Source: Ooceraea biroi (Eukaryota; Arthropoda; Insecta; Hymenoptera; Formicidae). Taken from it: a stretch of 64,000 nucleotides of DNA. Position 1 is the first letter of the stretch. Every line of letters begins with the position of its first letter. The stretch is from positions 3,906,833 through 3,970,832 of the forward strand of contig NC_039513.1 in assembly GCF_003672135.1 (NCBI RefSeq), in the 5' to 3' direction. Made by a program: the position numbers and the translations under genes. This document shows positions 21,801-33,909 of this stretch, piece after piece. Below the pieces are notes generated by a model, which worked only from the letters and a program-made list of their open reading frames with translations, did not search any database and was not told where the DNA came from.

Positions 21801-24800
21801 AGTTGACCTCTTTCCACGAAAATTTGATTACGGAGTGTTTAGCTCTTTTCGCAATTTTTTTAATTTACGCTATTAAATTTCCCCTTAACTGACTTCCAAA
21901 GTAGATCCTCAATTAAGTTAAAGTGCATTTGTAACTAATGGAAAAGTGAGATTTTCTACTTGCAACTTTCGAAAGTTCGCTTATGACTTGAGCATCATTA
22001 ATGGTCCAACATCCTCTTTAAGGATAGACTGAAAGAATTTACTTTTTAATTGATTTCTAGAAATGGCGATGATACCTTTGAAAAATTTTTAATAACATTG
22101 TTAATTAAAACGCTTTACTTGGAAGATATGACTTTTTAATATTTTTAAAGAAAGTATTTTATTATTAAAATAAAAGAGATCTCGATCCAGCATGCTTATA
22201 AAGAGTCAATCGAGATCACTTTCCCTTTTGGTATATCCGCGGAAAAAATCGCAATATTATGCCCGGTAAAAAAAGATGCAGTCGTATGCAAAATTCTCCG
22301 CTTCCTCACCCTTTCTTTATATCGGGGTAGCACCTACCGCGAAACGAGCCGCGCGATGAAGACGATAACAATAGGGTTGTTTTTACGAGGTTCGCATTTC
22401 TGTCTCCCTCACGGCCGCGCGATGCCTCTCGATGCCTCTCGATGCCAGTCTCTCACCCTCCGCCCTTTCACCCTCTTGGCAAAGTCGACGTACGAATTAA
22501 TAACCGTTCCAGACCTCCACTCCTCCGTTGCTGCGGGATTAAAGTATCTTTTCGCGTAGGGGTGGATTCCACCAACGACGAATCCGCAGGGGGCGACGGG
22601 ATACGGCGGGATTGGCCGCGAGAATTAATCATTCGTCCAATCTGTGCGAAATCGCGCCGCGTAATCGCTCGCTGGGGTTCGTTATTAGCGCTTGGAGCGT
22701 TGTAAAGCGACCGCGTTGTATTGTAGTTTCGTCGCTGTCAGTATGGCGGAAACGACGGCACAAAATCGAATGTTTCGATTAATTGACGTCGAGCGACTTT
22801 CCGGTTTTCCACTCGCTGTCCTCCGGGATGGAACGTCGAGTGCATTTTCAGCTTCTTCCGTCGGCCTTGCTTATTTTCGATCATGCATCTTAGCGACTGT
22901 GCAAAAGTATAGCCAAATTCTGGTTTTATTTTTTTAAAATATTTATGCTAGAACTTTATTCGTATTCTTTTTATTGAAACAATCTGTTACTGTTAAGTAG
23001 CAGTATGCAAACAAATTCATTTTTATGTCGCCTACGAATAAAATATTATGAGTTTAAATACGCATAATTCTGAGTAAAAGTATTATTTACTTTTCTATAC
23101 GCAGCAAAATTAGAGGCACGACTGTTCTATTTACAATTTTAATTCAAAATAACGCTTGTGTTTCGTAAAAATATATTCGCGGACATAAATGTCAGCCGAG
23201 TACGATCTACGAAGCGTCAGTAGCACGGCACTTTCGTGGATGGGAAACTCTAGAGGGATAAACAGGGTAATATTAGAGTTCTTCACGGTAGAGAAACGCA
23301 TGAGACAAGAAACGAACCGGACGCGAGAAAAAGAAGGGAAGTCCGACTAAGACTGATAAGACCTCGTTATGGATTCCGACGGCGTGCTTGGCAGGACGTC
23401 CTCATTGCTCGAAGTGTCCTGCAAGATACGAAATAATGTCGGCGCAAACGCGCGCGCACGAGCGCGAGCACGCGGAAACGCGAGGATAACTTATCCCGTC
23501 CACGCTCCATGGAATTTCTCCTATCTGCCTCTCGAAACTCGTATCTCCGTTTCCGTGACTCATCTCTCTCGCTTCCAATCTCCTACTCCCGGGACAAATC
23601 TCACTCCGGAATCGTGACTATCCTTCCGAGAATAGCCTATATCTGGACGCGATTAGATACACTGACTTCCGAAACGTTTAAAAAATATTGTACGTTATGT
23701 AGCTGTTCCATGTCACGAAGATTACTAATTTTTCAACACGATAACATCGGGTACTATATCGTGTCAAAAAATTCTATGATACCAACGAGAATCTAATTTT
23801 CAAAAATACATGAAATAATATGACTCCTGACACACGTGTACATATTTTTTTTAGTTTCATAAATTCACTGGATATCGAGGCGATTAATATTACAGTTCCA
23901 TGTTTCCATCGCGTTTGACATATTAAAAATTAAATCGGTTAGCGTAGCTTATTTATGTTCCTAGTAAAAAATGAAATAACTATAAAGTCGAGAATAATTA
24001 TTATTACGTTTTAACATTGATTATCTTTACAAAAATTAATAAGTTTTTGAATATATTAATGAGTTGACAAATACGTGTAAGGAAAATTGAACCGTTGGCG
24101 AGAAATGTTTGATTTAATTTACCAGTCTCCACAAAAGATGATGTAGATGTAAAGTTGATGTAAAAGATGATGAAACGATGTTGCGTTACGGTGCAACCGT
24201 GATGACGAGGGCGGAATAAGCTTTATAACGCACGCGGGAAGATCCCTAAGCGTGATTATTCCTCGATGGAGATCTCGAGATGAGGGTCGGGTCGAAGACA
24301 TTTCCCAGGGAAAACACTCGGCCATACTGCCGGGACTTTATTAGGCGCCGCCTTATTTCTCTACGACGGACCACCACTGTCTACATAGTTCCGCGAAGAA
24401 TTTCGTTGCGCTTTTAGTGCAGCAATACTTTGGAAACTAGGTTCTCGTAGAGAGACACCCGAAGGAAAGTGAGGAACGTGTAGCTAGGAAGTAAAAATAG
24501 CAGGTGTAGGGATTAAAAATAGTACTTTTAATCAAATTTAAGAATGATCTTCGTGTTCACGCTGCCATCACATCAAATGTTCGATATCTTTGAAGCGGCA
24601 TTTGATTGCGATTTTATTTGACAATGTTTCTTGCAGCAAGGGCTATTGTACCAAAATTTCATACAGTGCAAAAGATATTTATTTGCGTAGCTGTCCGTTA
24701 AACACATCAATGCATGCGATAGAAGAAAAGCTATATGTATTGAATGTATTTAATATTTTAATTATAATAAATTTCTATATGAAATTATTACAAATATTTC

Positions 24801-27800
24801 AATATCTCTTTTCAGTAATAATTAATTAATTATTACAAAAGTTTTCGACTTTTCCTGATTTAATTTCCAAATTAATATTTCATATATTCAAATATTCAAA
24901 ACATAATGCAGAATCGAAATAATTAATATCTCTTTAACTTCTTTAGGAACAATATAAATGTGTACTTTGGATATAATACTATATTTGCTTGCAAGAACTG
25001 ACAATGAGTTACATACGTTACGTGATCTTTTCGGAGAACTAACATCATCTTGTTCCAATTTAATAATTTAATATACAGTCATATAAATTACATTCATTTA
25101 TAACTATAAAGAGATTGCAAAGAGTGCACTTTTCTGTATTTTATAATATCATTGCTATCTACTTGCATCATGCATGCGACTGTTTCTGGAAGCCACGAAG
25201 TTGGTGTCGCTCGTGGACGGTTTCGTCGGCCGGTCAGACCGGAACTTCTTACGCGCGATGCTTGTTACATCCATTTGGCGGGACGGAGGGAGGAAAGGAA
25301 CGACCACCGTGAAAGGAGACGGAGTGGAGCAGGGCGAAGAACGAGAATCTCGCGAGTAGCTCCCGCGACCAGGACTCGACTTGCACCGATGAAAAATTCA
25401 CGTCGACGATAACTCGGCCGTTGCATTTTTCATAGCGCCGCGAAACTTTCTTATCCGCCGCTTATATCCGGTGTCGTTCTCGACCCATACCGGCGGCCAC
25501 GTGCCTCTGGAGGCTGATAAAGGTTGCCTCACGCGCTCGCGCGCGCGAGTTGCACTTCCGTCTTGATATCATCTTCCGTCGCTTCTATCTCTTTCTTTTC
25601 TCCGTCTCCCTCTCTCTGTCTGTCTCTCTCTTGCTTTTCTATATATCTCCAAGATTTTTCGGCGAACCGAAATTTCCCGGCATCCCTCTGTCCCGTGGGA
25701 CCAAGGTTTATTTCTTCTTATGTGTATGCCACGCTAGTGCAGCACCGTCAATGACGTGCTGAAGAAGTCTCGAAGTCTCGTAGGAAAAACATCGATCCTT
25801 ACATTCGCATGATTTGCATGCCAATTTGCTGTTTGGATGAGGATGCGTCGCGTGCGATATGAGATGTGTGTATATAAGAAAGCAAGATACTAAAAATATT
25901 TTTATGCTCTCAATTAGTTTTATGCTTTCAATTTTCTGAGTATCACGATAGTATCGCATTATAATGCAAAATCTGTTGGAATATTAGGGTGCATACAATA
26001 GAAAAAAAAATATAGCTCTTCTCTCTGTTGCGGGAAACGGGATTCCCGTTGCTTCCATTCGATCTGTTCGAAATCGCACGCGTTACTAAATGCGCCAACC
26101 AGATATTTTTGTGAATTGTCTCCCAGCGGTGCGTGCCCGGAGCGATCCTTTTGCGCAACTTCCGTCGTTCTCATTCGATAGATGATACGTGCCAGCAGCG
26201 ACGCAAATAGACACGTCGCCAGGGTTTAGTTCGAACGATTCACTCGCGCGAGACGTCCTCGTGATGACAGTTCGACGTGTTACATCCGGGCGTTCCCTTT
26301 TTCACTGTAATTCCGTATCTCGTCGCCACTCCGAACCGCGCCGCGCCGTGCGGAAAAGCGGTGAAAAATGTGAAAAACGAAAAGCCCTTTCATGTGATGT
26401 CGCGTAACTTTCGTGTAACGTTATGTAACTGCGATCTCGTGCCGGCGAGATCACCCACCCTCAAAGATACTTTCTTTATGATATGATCGTACGTACGTCG
26501 CATTAGTTTATCCAATACTTTTTTTAATTTTATTTTTTTGACAGTGATTGTTAGTCTTTTTACTGAGAAAACTTGATGTAAAAAAATAATCGGAGACTGC
26601 ATAGAGAAGAATTTAAGTTTTACACATACGTAAACGTGAATGAAATTAGCTTTCTTTTCTTCATGATGACTTTAATTGATTGAGGCTTTTTCTCCTATAT
26701 GCTCCTATAATGCTTCTAATTATGATATATATACTTTTGCCTGAGTATTTCAGTATCACTTAAGGAGGATTAAAGGTGATGGATGTAATTGGATTCTGAC
26801 CCATCCCCAACATGTTAATCAAAATTTTACCCATTAAAATTAAACTTGTATGAACAAACGACGTACTATCGATTAAAATAATATTATATATATTGCGATT
26901 TTAAGAAGAAATACTTAAACTATTATATATAAAAAAATAGAGAATTTCTTTTAAAAAAGTAATCATACAATTCAATTATATAACTACCATGTGTATATAG
27001 ATATTTTTCTAGCAAAAAAAGTACGAAAGAGAACGGAACAATTACGGAAGCAATCCCCGAGTTCGAAGATTAGGAATTCAACTTTATGCAGACGGGATGT
27101 CTTTTAATTCACTTATTTCTGACAGGAAATGTTTCATATCGGAAAACTGTTCCCATTTTTATCCGATAGCGTATGCAGCGAGCTCGCCTCCCTCGGTCTC
27201 GGAGATTCACTGCGCGTCAGACGGAATCCGCCCGAAAAGTCCTCTCGAAAGAGATGGAGCACCGCCGATCTCGGATTCAGCCAGCACGATTAACTCCTAG
27301 GGAAAGTAGATCGTGCTACTTTTACGATTAAATATGCACGATTTGAGGCGAATATAAAGTAGCGACGGGTCGGGAGAGTCGGGTTGGAGGCCGTTACACT
27401 TGCGATAGACGCACCCCCGTCGATATCTGCTTCGTATGGCTCAGAGGGTGAAGCGTTCGCGATTCGCGGCAGGATGACGTTGATTCAAAGGAGCGATAAC
27501 AAGCTTGTTTATCTTGGTTCAAGGGCTATAGACGCTCTGTTCTGGCTTATGAAGTCTGATCGCGTGAGATGCTTCGTCTCTTTATCACCGACGCACCTTT
27601 CTGGGTTGCGAAGAGGGCCCTTCCAAGACGAGTTCCTTACGCAGTTGTTATGGGACGACACAGGTATCGGATATTCGCCGCTTTCGAAGGCGAACATGAT
27701 ACGACCGCTTAATTGAAATTTAGACGAGTGCCAAGCTTATCTACAGTAAGCAAATAATCGTGCTTATTCGCTTTGTGGTCTTTTCATTACGTTATTTAGG

Positions 27801-29207
27801 ATTATTAATATTTATGATTAACGACAAATAGATATAAATTTTTCACTCAAGTTTAACACGATCTTGATGTACATATTAGGCTTCTTAATTTGATTGATTG
27901 TTACTGTGAATAGGCGAAAATTCGTCGGGGCATTTCTATTGAAGCACCTAAGAGACGAAACCAAGAAAGAAGTATTTCGCTACGTTTGTGCTTCGTAAAG
28001 AAGCTCCTTTTAGGATGAGGATGAGGTTCTCGAATGTAATCGGGCATTGATATGTACATACGCACGTAAATTGTATTTCACGACGAACTTCGTTATGCAT
28101 CGTGCATGCGACAGCCAGAATTATATTGATATAATAACGTAACGGGTCTAATTATTGGGGAATAATTCAACGATCTGTAATAATAATTACTGTAACGCTA
28201 CAGCAATATTCACGGAGAGAGAAGGCAGACAGTGCAGTATTAATCAGCTAGGGTGCTGCTGGGAGGTTCGCATTATTGCATATATACAGGGATAGGAATT
28301 ATATATTTAAGTGTTAATTTAATAACCGTCGTTCTCTAGTTGAATGATAAAAAATATTTATAACAACGCGCTATTATTGGCCTTTGTTAGACGAACGCAT
28401 TTGTTCGCAATGTAAATGCCGAAAATGAGTCTTACAATTAGCATCAAATTTCTCAACAGTTAATTATATTTATTTCGAAGAGAAAAGAAAAATAACACAA
28501 CTTTTCAAAATGCTATTAAGTGTTATTATTAAGTGTTATTTAGTAAAATGGAGCAAATTGCATTATTATATTAAAAGTTAAGAAACTTTTTATTTTTTTC
28601 TTATTTATCTTTTATTGATCTTTTCTAAATCTCATGCAATACATCTGGCACAACATACGTAACAATCGCTAGATTTATAATATTCTCTGCCTTTTCGTCG
28701 CGTGACTGAAGGGTCGCATTAGTTCTTTCTTCCGACTGTGGGGCCTCTCGCAACGATTATGCATTTCAGTCTGCGAGATTGTAGAGTACACAAACGTGTG
28801 ATCATGCGTTATTGTGCGACGGTAACGATTCTCGTCTATATGATCCAGAATAAATACCGGTTTCGCACCTGCTCGAAGGGACGGGTGAAAAAGGACGGGG
28901 CGGTATGCGGGGAATGCGCGGCCCTCGTTGAGGGGAACGCCGAAAAATCTCGATCCCTCATCCAACTCATTAAGGATACGGTCTGACATAGGGCGTTCAC
29001 CTAATTTAAATATTCCCCCTCGGTCCCGCAGGGGTCCCGAGAGTTTTCTAATTTAACCGCGGCGGCAACGGGGCGGTGGTTCACGTCTGTCGTCCCTTCC
29101 CGCACTCGTCGCGCTCATACCCTACGACTCGTTAAAGTCCATTAAGGGCAGGAGAAAAGACGGGCGGACGAGAAGGAAAAAGAAGGAGTATCTTACAGGT
29201 GCCAGCT

Positions 29208-29253
<46 letters not shown>

Positions 29254-30066
29254 TATTATATATAACGAGAGACGCAGGTGCTGCCTGGCATCCGCCTTGG
29301 CGTTCGCGTAAGATTGCATCGAGCATCGCGTATGTCGTCCTATGACGTTTCTTGAACGTCGCGATTTCACACTATGCTCCATTCATCCCTTGTTATAAAC
29401 TAGTTTATCGAACAAAACTGTGTTTTACTAAATTAGAAAAGGATGATTTTTGATGTGACACACGGACACACTCTGATAAGACAAGAGATCGTTCATAAGA
29501 TTATGTTATCGGATAAGATATTATGTTAAGATATAAGATTGTTAGAGACATAATAAAGAATATTTTGTTCAATATTTTATTCAAACACATTTTTGTCAGT
29601 GAATACGAAAAGTCATTAATCTTGCAATTTGTATTGTTTTCATGTTATAATATGAATGTCGTTGTTCATTATAATTTATCATATATTGCCATTTTAATTT
29701 ATTATATTAGCATATATTAATGGCATATAAGCAAAATAATTCAATTATTTTCTTTAGTTGATATGCCGTTTCCGCGGCAAGATTTATGCACGTTCAGGTG
29801 TGTTATTTTATTGGAAAAACAGAGAGAGACAGACAAAATGAGAAACCGTAATAATGGTTTGCTTCGTAACGATTTTCGGCCAAAAATAGCCGGAATTTGA
29901 TGAAGATATCGAGTGTCCAGGCAATTCATTTCGAGTGTGCTTCCCAATCGAGTGGAAATGTTGGCACGTATTCTCCGATTTCTTTAACAGCAACGATAAT
30001 TTGTGCGAGATAGTTTAGAAATTACATGTATCCAAAAACCGCACAAATAACTATCATATATATATA
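21801..30066. other. Long gene-poor interval, AT-rich with small CpG-rich patches
   Basis: CpG-richer patches at about 22320-22870, 23370-23640, 25190-25560, 26040-26470, 27160-27710 and 28680-29110 alternate with AT-rich DNA. The longest frame is 27384-27716 (110 codons, plus), whose product I do not recognise. A small direct repeat of GATGCCTCTC occurs at about 22420-22446. An (AT)n tract lies at 29210-29243. I found no convincing exon, RNA gene or transposon here. Confidence 0.4.
29210..29243. repeat. (AT)n microsatellite
   Basis: About 17 uninterrupted AT dinucleotides, followed by short ACAC and further TATA runs. Confidence 0.95.
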
Positions 30067-30827
30067 CAGGGTGTTCCGGGTTTTAACCGACAAACTGCGG
30101 GAGCATATTCTACTAGTGGAAATAAGAAAAAATTCTTATATCGAGTTTGCTTAGAAATGCTTTATTACAAAATTATAAACCAATATTGAAAAGAAATATG
30201 AGATAAGTAACAACGGAACATAGTGTAGAATTTGGAAGGTCGAAGATGTTTATGTTATGTGTATTCACATGTATTCATGTTCACTATGTTGAAACGATTC
30301 AGTATGATTGTTACTTTCACAACAGTAGCTGTTAGATTTCAATCGTCGTGTGAACTAGCAATTACTATCAGAATGCCAAAAGTGTTTTCAAATGAGGAAT
30401 ACACCGATATTCATTTCGTGTACGGATTCTGTGACGGAAATGCACGAGCTGCCGTACGAGAGTATCAACGTAGATTTCCTAACAGGAGAGTACCAGATAG
30501 ATTTAAAGCAACGAATTACTAATTCAGTTACTGAGATGCAACAAAATTTTCAGGAATGTCGTACTGTAACAAATTCTGTACTACGTCGATGTCTAGCTTG
30601 TATCGATGTGCAAGGACAACATTTTGAAATGCGTCACTAAATCATTGCGTAGATAATTTTTATTTTTGTGAAAAAATCCGTTGTTACTTGTCTCATATTT
30701 CTTTTCAATATTGGTTTATAACTTTGTAATAAAGCATTTCTAAGCAAACTCGATATAAGAATTTTTTCTTATTTCCACTAGTAGAATATGCTCCCGCAGT
30801 TTGTCGGTTAAAACCCAGGACACCCTG
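30067..30827 (+). mobile_element. Deletion derivative of a DUF4817-type IS630/Tc1-like transposon
   Basis: This is a 761-bp element with inverted arms of 151 bp (30067-30217 and 30677-30827). The arms begin CAGGGTGTTCCGGGTTTTAA and end ACACCCTG, and both sides are flanked by TA. Arm identity is high, with a few differences at the outer tip (TTCCGGG versus TCCTGGG after reverse complement). Between the arms lie only the start and the end of a transposase gene. The TA target and CAGGGTG tip fit the IS630/Tc1/mariner group. It is likely mobile only with a helper in trans. Confidence 0.9.
30373..30640 (+). pseudogene. Truncated transposase: DUF4817 helix-turn-helix fused to C-terminal tail
   Basis: From the ATG at 30373 the frame gives MPKVFSNEEYTDIHFVYGF followed by CDGNARAAVREYQRRFPNR and VPDR. 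This matches the DUF4817 DNA-binding N-terminus common in insect transposases. Near 30497-30505 this frame is lost (stop at 30522). In another frame the sequence continues as YQIDLKQRITNSVTEMQ and ends LRRCLACIDVQGQHFEMRH before a TAA, resembling the last 40-50 residues of the same transposase class. The DDE catalytic core of some 200 residues is missing, so it has no transposase activity. If expressed, the short N-terminal frame could make a DNA-binding peptide. The upstream in-frame extension from 30232 is probably untranslated. Confidence 0.8.
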
Positions 30828-30828
30828 T

Positions 30829-30862
30829 ATATGTGTGTGTGTGTGTGTGTGTGTATATATAA
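30829..30862. repeat. (TG)n microsatellite at transposon border
   Basis: About 11-12 TG units between TATATG and TATATATA start immediately after the right end of the DUF4817-type element. Confidence 0.95.
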
Positions 30863-32951
30863 TAGAAAATACCTACTAACAAATAGACTTTTGGACTTTA
30901 CAAATGACCACTTTCCACCAATTCTGTCAAACATTTTCTACAAAAAATTAAACATATTGCTTGAATATTGAATTATATGATAAATTATCTTGAAGAAACC
31001 AAAATCTGGTCAGCGTTCAATTGATCACATCCCTTTTGTACAGCTGTCGAAAGCACAAGCTGGGGTAACTAAGTTAAGTCACCCAGCGCGCGTTCTCGGA
31101 TACCCCCTTTCCCAATTGGCAATCTATGGATTAATATTAATGATCGCAAGTCGGGCAGGTTGACCGTTTATCAAGCGACGAATATCTAGCTTTCGTCCGC
31201 GGCTAATTTTCCGTATCGGCCGCGGCATTTTCGAAATTTTGTCGCGGCTTTCTCCCGCTCTGGCTGCGGCGGATTCATCGCTTCGTCCTCGCGCAAACGA
31301 GCGAGCTGATGCGCGCGCGGCTCCTCCGCAGCCGCGGAACGAGGCGCACAATGGCCGCGCGCGCGGTCGTGCAAAATACTGTGTACAAGGCGCGGAAATG
31401 CGGCGGGAGGAAGGAAGCAGATTCCATTTGCGGCTAAATGACTGATGCGCCCGCGTGTTGCGCGTCACGTTATGACTCTGGACGTGCGATGATATATCGC
31501 CGTAACCATCGCGTACACGCCCGCTCGCTCGCCCGGCCGCGAGCGCGCGCGCGACATAACGCGCGGCGGACGTGTGCATTATACATGCGGGCGCTGCGTC
31601 GGTGTGCGTTAACGCGTACATTTATGGGCAAACCACGAGCCCCAGGACCGTAACAAGAAGCTCGTATTTCGGAGCGTTTAATCATGCTGAAGTATTCCGA
31701 AGAGTTTAATGAAGACAAATAGGTATAATATTGTTTACTCGGGAATACGCGCGACGATTAATGCGAGAGTTTAGGCGCGGCTGGATAATTAAGGGAATTT
31801 CGATGGAACCAAATGGACGATTCCTCCGTCCGATTTTTTCAGACGATAATAAAGTACTGCTTAAACTGATATTCATCACGTCGTACATCAAACTGAGCGC
31901 GTTCGTGAGTTAAGCTTTATATCGATTAAAGATTATTAGCGTATTAAGTTAGTATAAACCGCCCGCCAAGATCTCAGATGTACTGAAACAGATTCCGTAG
32001 ATCACCCCGTAGATCAGTTAAGGGTTGATGAATGTGAAGTTTTGCCCGCAGCAGATTCGACAGTTCTCGCGTTGCTCGGAGCACAGGATAACGATGCTCA
32101 GTTACATGAAATTGATGAAAGTAGTTATACTGCCAGAGAAACATCTCGTATCGCGCGGACTATGTCACGTGAGTTTGGTCATCGTCCACGATATCGATAT
32201 CGACTGCGATGTTAGTTCTCGCTGTTGACCGGAAGTGAGTGCTCCGGTGTACGGCGGTGTACGACGTGTACGTACACACGCGTAAGAGGTGCGCAATTTG
32301 AATATTGGCCTCGGTGGTGTGTGGCGCATCACCGCGAGATTACTCCATTATACCCCCATAGACAATAGAAACCGCTTACGTGCCCGTAAATGGCTTCGTC
32401 TACCGCGAGAAGACGGCCCTACCGCGTGTGCAACGGTTTTCTCTTCCTCGCTCTTTAACCTTCCGCCGCGCTCTATTTCACCGCCTTTGCGCCGCGCCGC
32501 TTCTCTCGTTATATTTCGCCTCGGCTTCCTTTGAAACGCCGATTTACTTATTGTTCGGGGATATATACTTTACGGCAAATCGCGATAAAAAGTCATCCTT
32601 TTCATTTAATAATATTCGCTCGCTCGCGGCTACGCAATTATCTCACCTTGTTGTTGGCAATTCTTTCAGGTACATTATTAACTCGTAGAATGACACGCGT
32701 CTTAGCTCATTTGCAATACTCTCAGTTTGACGTTAATCCCAGAAAGTCGATAAAAATTAATAGTAATCTTGATGCTTCGATATTTCTATTGGTAATTATT
32801 AAATTTAGATATTAAAAATTGTACAATGTTACGATAAATAATTAATTTTCAAGAAATGTATTTGTTGTCTGGTTGAACAATTGTTGCCTGTTAATTATTA
32901 ACGATAAACATAATTTCGTTAAAATAAATACTGTTAGTTGCATTTTATGTA
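30863..32951. other. Spacer with CpG-rich island at about 31080-31660
   Basis: The island contains overlapping frames on both strands (31124-31621 minus, 165 codons; 31239-31445, 31438-31653 plus; 31470-31718 minus). They are Arg/Ala-rich and lack a recognised domain. A second GC-rich patch lies at 32220-32540. The rest is AT-rich. No exon or RNA gene is recognised. Confidence 0.4.
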
Positions 32952-33909
32952 GGGGAGACCGGTGTCGATTGTAACAAAAATTCAATAACATTTTTTTTTC
33001 AGTAAACCGTTCGCAATTTTTGTTTCACATTTTTTTTGGAACAAACCTTCAAGTTTGGTGCTACTTATCAGATTTTTATAATATAGCTATCGGGAATCGT
33101 CTCGAAATATATTCCATTTTTATCATAGTGCGACGAGCGTTACTATCGACACCTCTCTGGTGTCAATTGTAACAGGGCTGATGTCAATTGTAACAAATAC
33201 TTTTATTATAAATAATATCGAGTAAACATTGAAATAATGAAACGAGAACAATGAAATAAACGAACAATAAAGCAATAAGAACCAAACAAAACGAAATTCT
33301 AAAAACCAAGTGAAACATAAACAAAAATATTAATCAGAGAGACAATTAATACATATAAAAGAAACATTTTTATCAGTGCAGCTGAGATGTTTGGCAGATT
33401 ATTCCCCTTTCGGTTTTTCTTGGTCTTGGTTTCACCATTTTTCACCCGGTAGCTAAATAATTACCAAAAAATGTATATTAAAACATACGAAGTAAATGTA
33501 TAGATGTCAATTGTAACATCCCAGGATGTTACAATCGACACCTCTATGCCATTTCCGAAATTATCCTGTTATTTTCTTATATGTTTCTTTACCTAAAATA
33601 TCTAACCTACACAATAAGATAGTTCAGGCAACATATAATAATGGGCTGTTATCGAATTTTGAATAAATACAGTAACCTAAGTTGTGCACCAAAAAAGATT
33701 TGTGAGATAATATTTACTTTTGGTCGCAATTTCCGTAAATTTGGGGATAACGTGGACAACAAGAACGTTACGATGACCACATTCGGGACGGTAATGCGAA
33801 AAGTTGTCTCTTATTACTTAATGAAGGCTACTTCGTGTTTTTATATAAGGTGGCTCTAAAATAAGCTCTGTTACATTTGACACCTGTTACAATTGACACC
33901 GGTCTCCCC
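32952..33909. mobile_element. TA-flanked TIR element with repeated TGTCAATTGTAACA motifs
   Basis: This is a 958-bp element with termini GGGGAGACCGGTGTCGATTG and its inverted match ending CAATTGACACCGGTCTCCCC, flanked by TA at 32950-32951 and 33910-33911. The subterminal motif TGTCAATTGTAACA (or its complement) recurs near 32963, 33161, 33182, 33504, 33527 (inverted), 33869 (inverted) and 33885 (inverted), like an array of transposase-binding sites. One frame of 72 codons (33641-33859) is unrecognised. The interior is otherwise AT-rich. The family is uncertain: Tc1/mariner or pogo by TA target. Confidence 0.9.

Noticed and set aside
27384..27716. 110-codon plus-strand frame
   Set aside because: It looks mildly protein-like but I recognise no motif, no clear splice sites bracket it, and a long minus-strand frame overlaps it.
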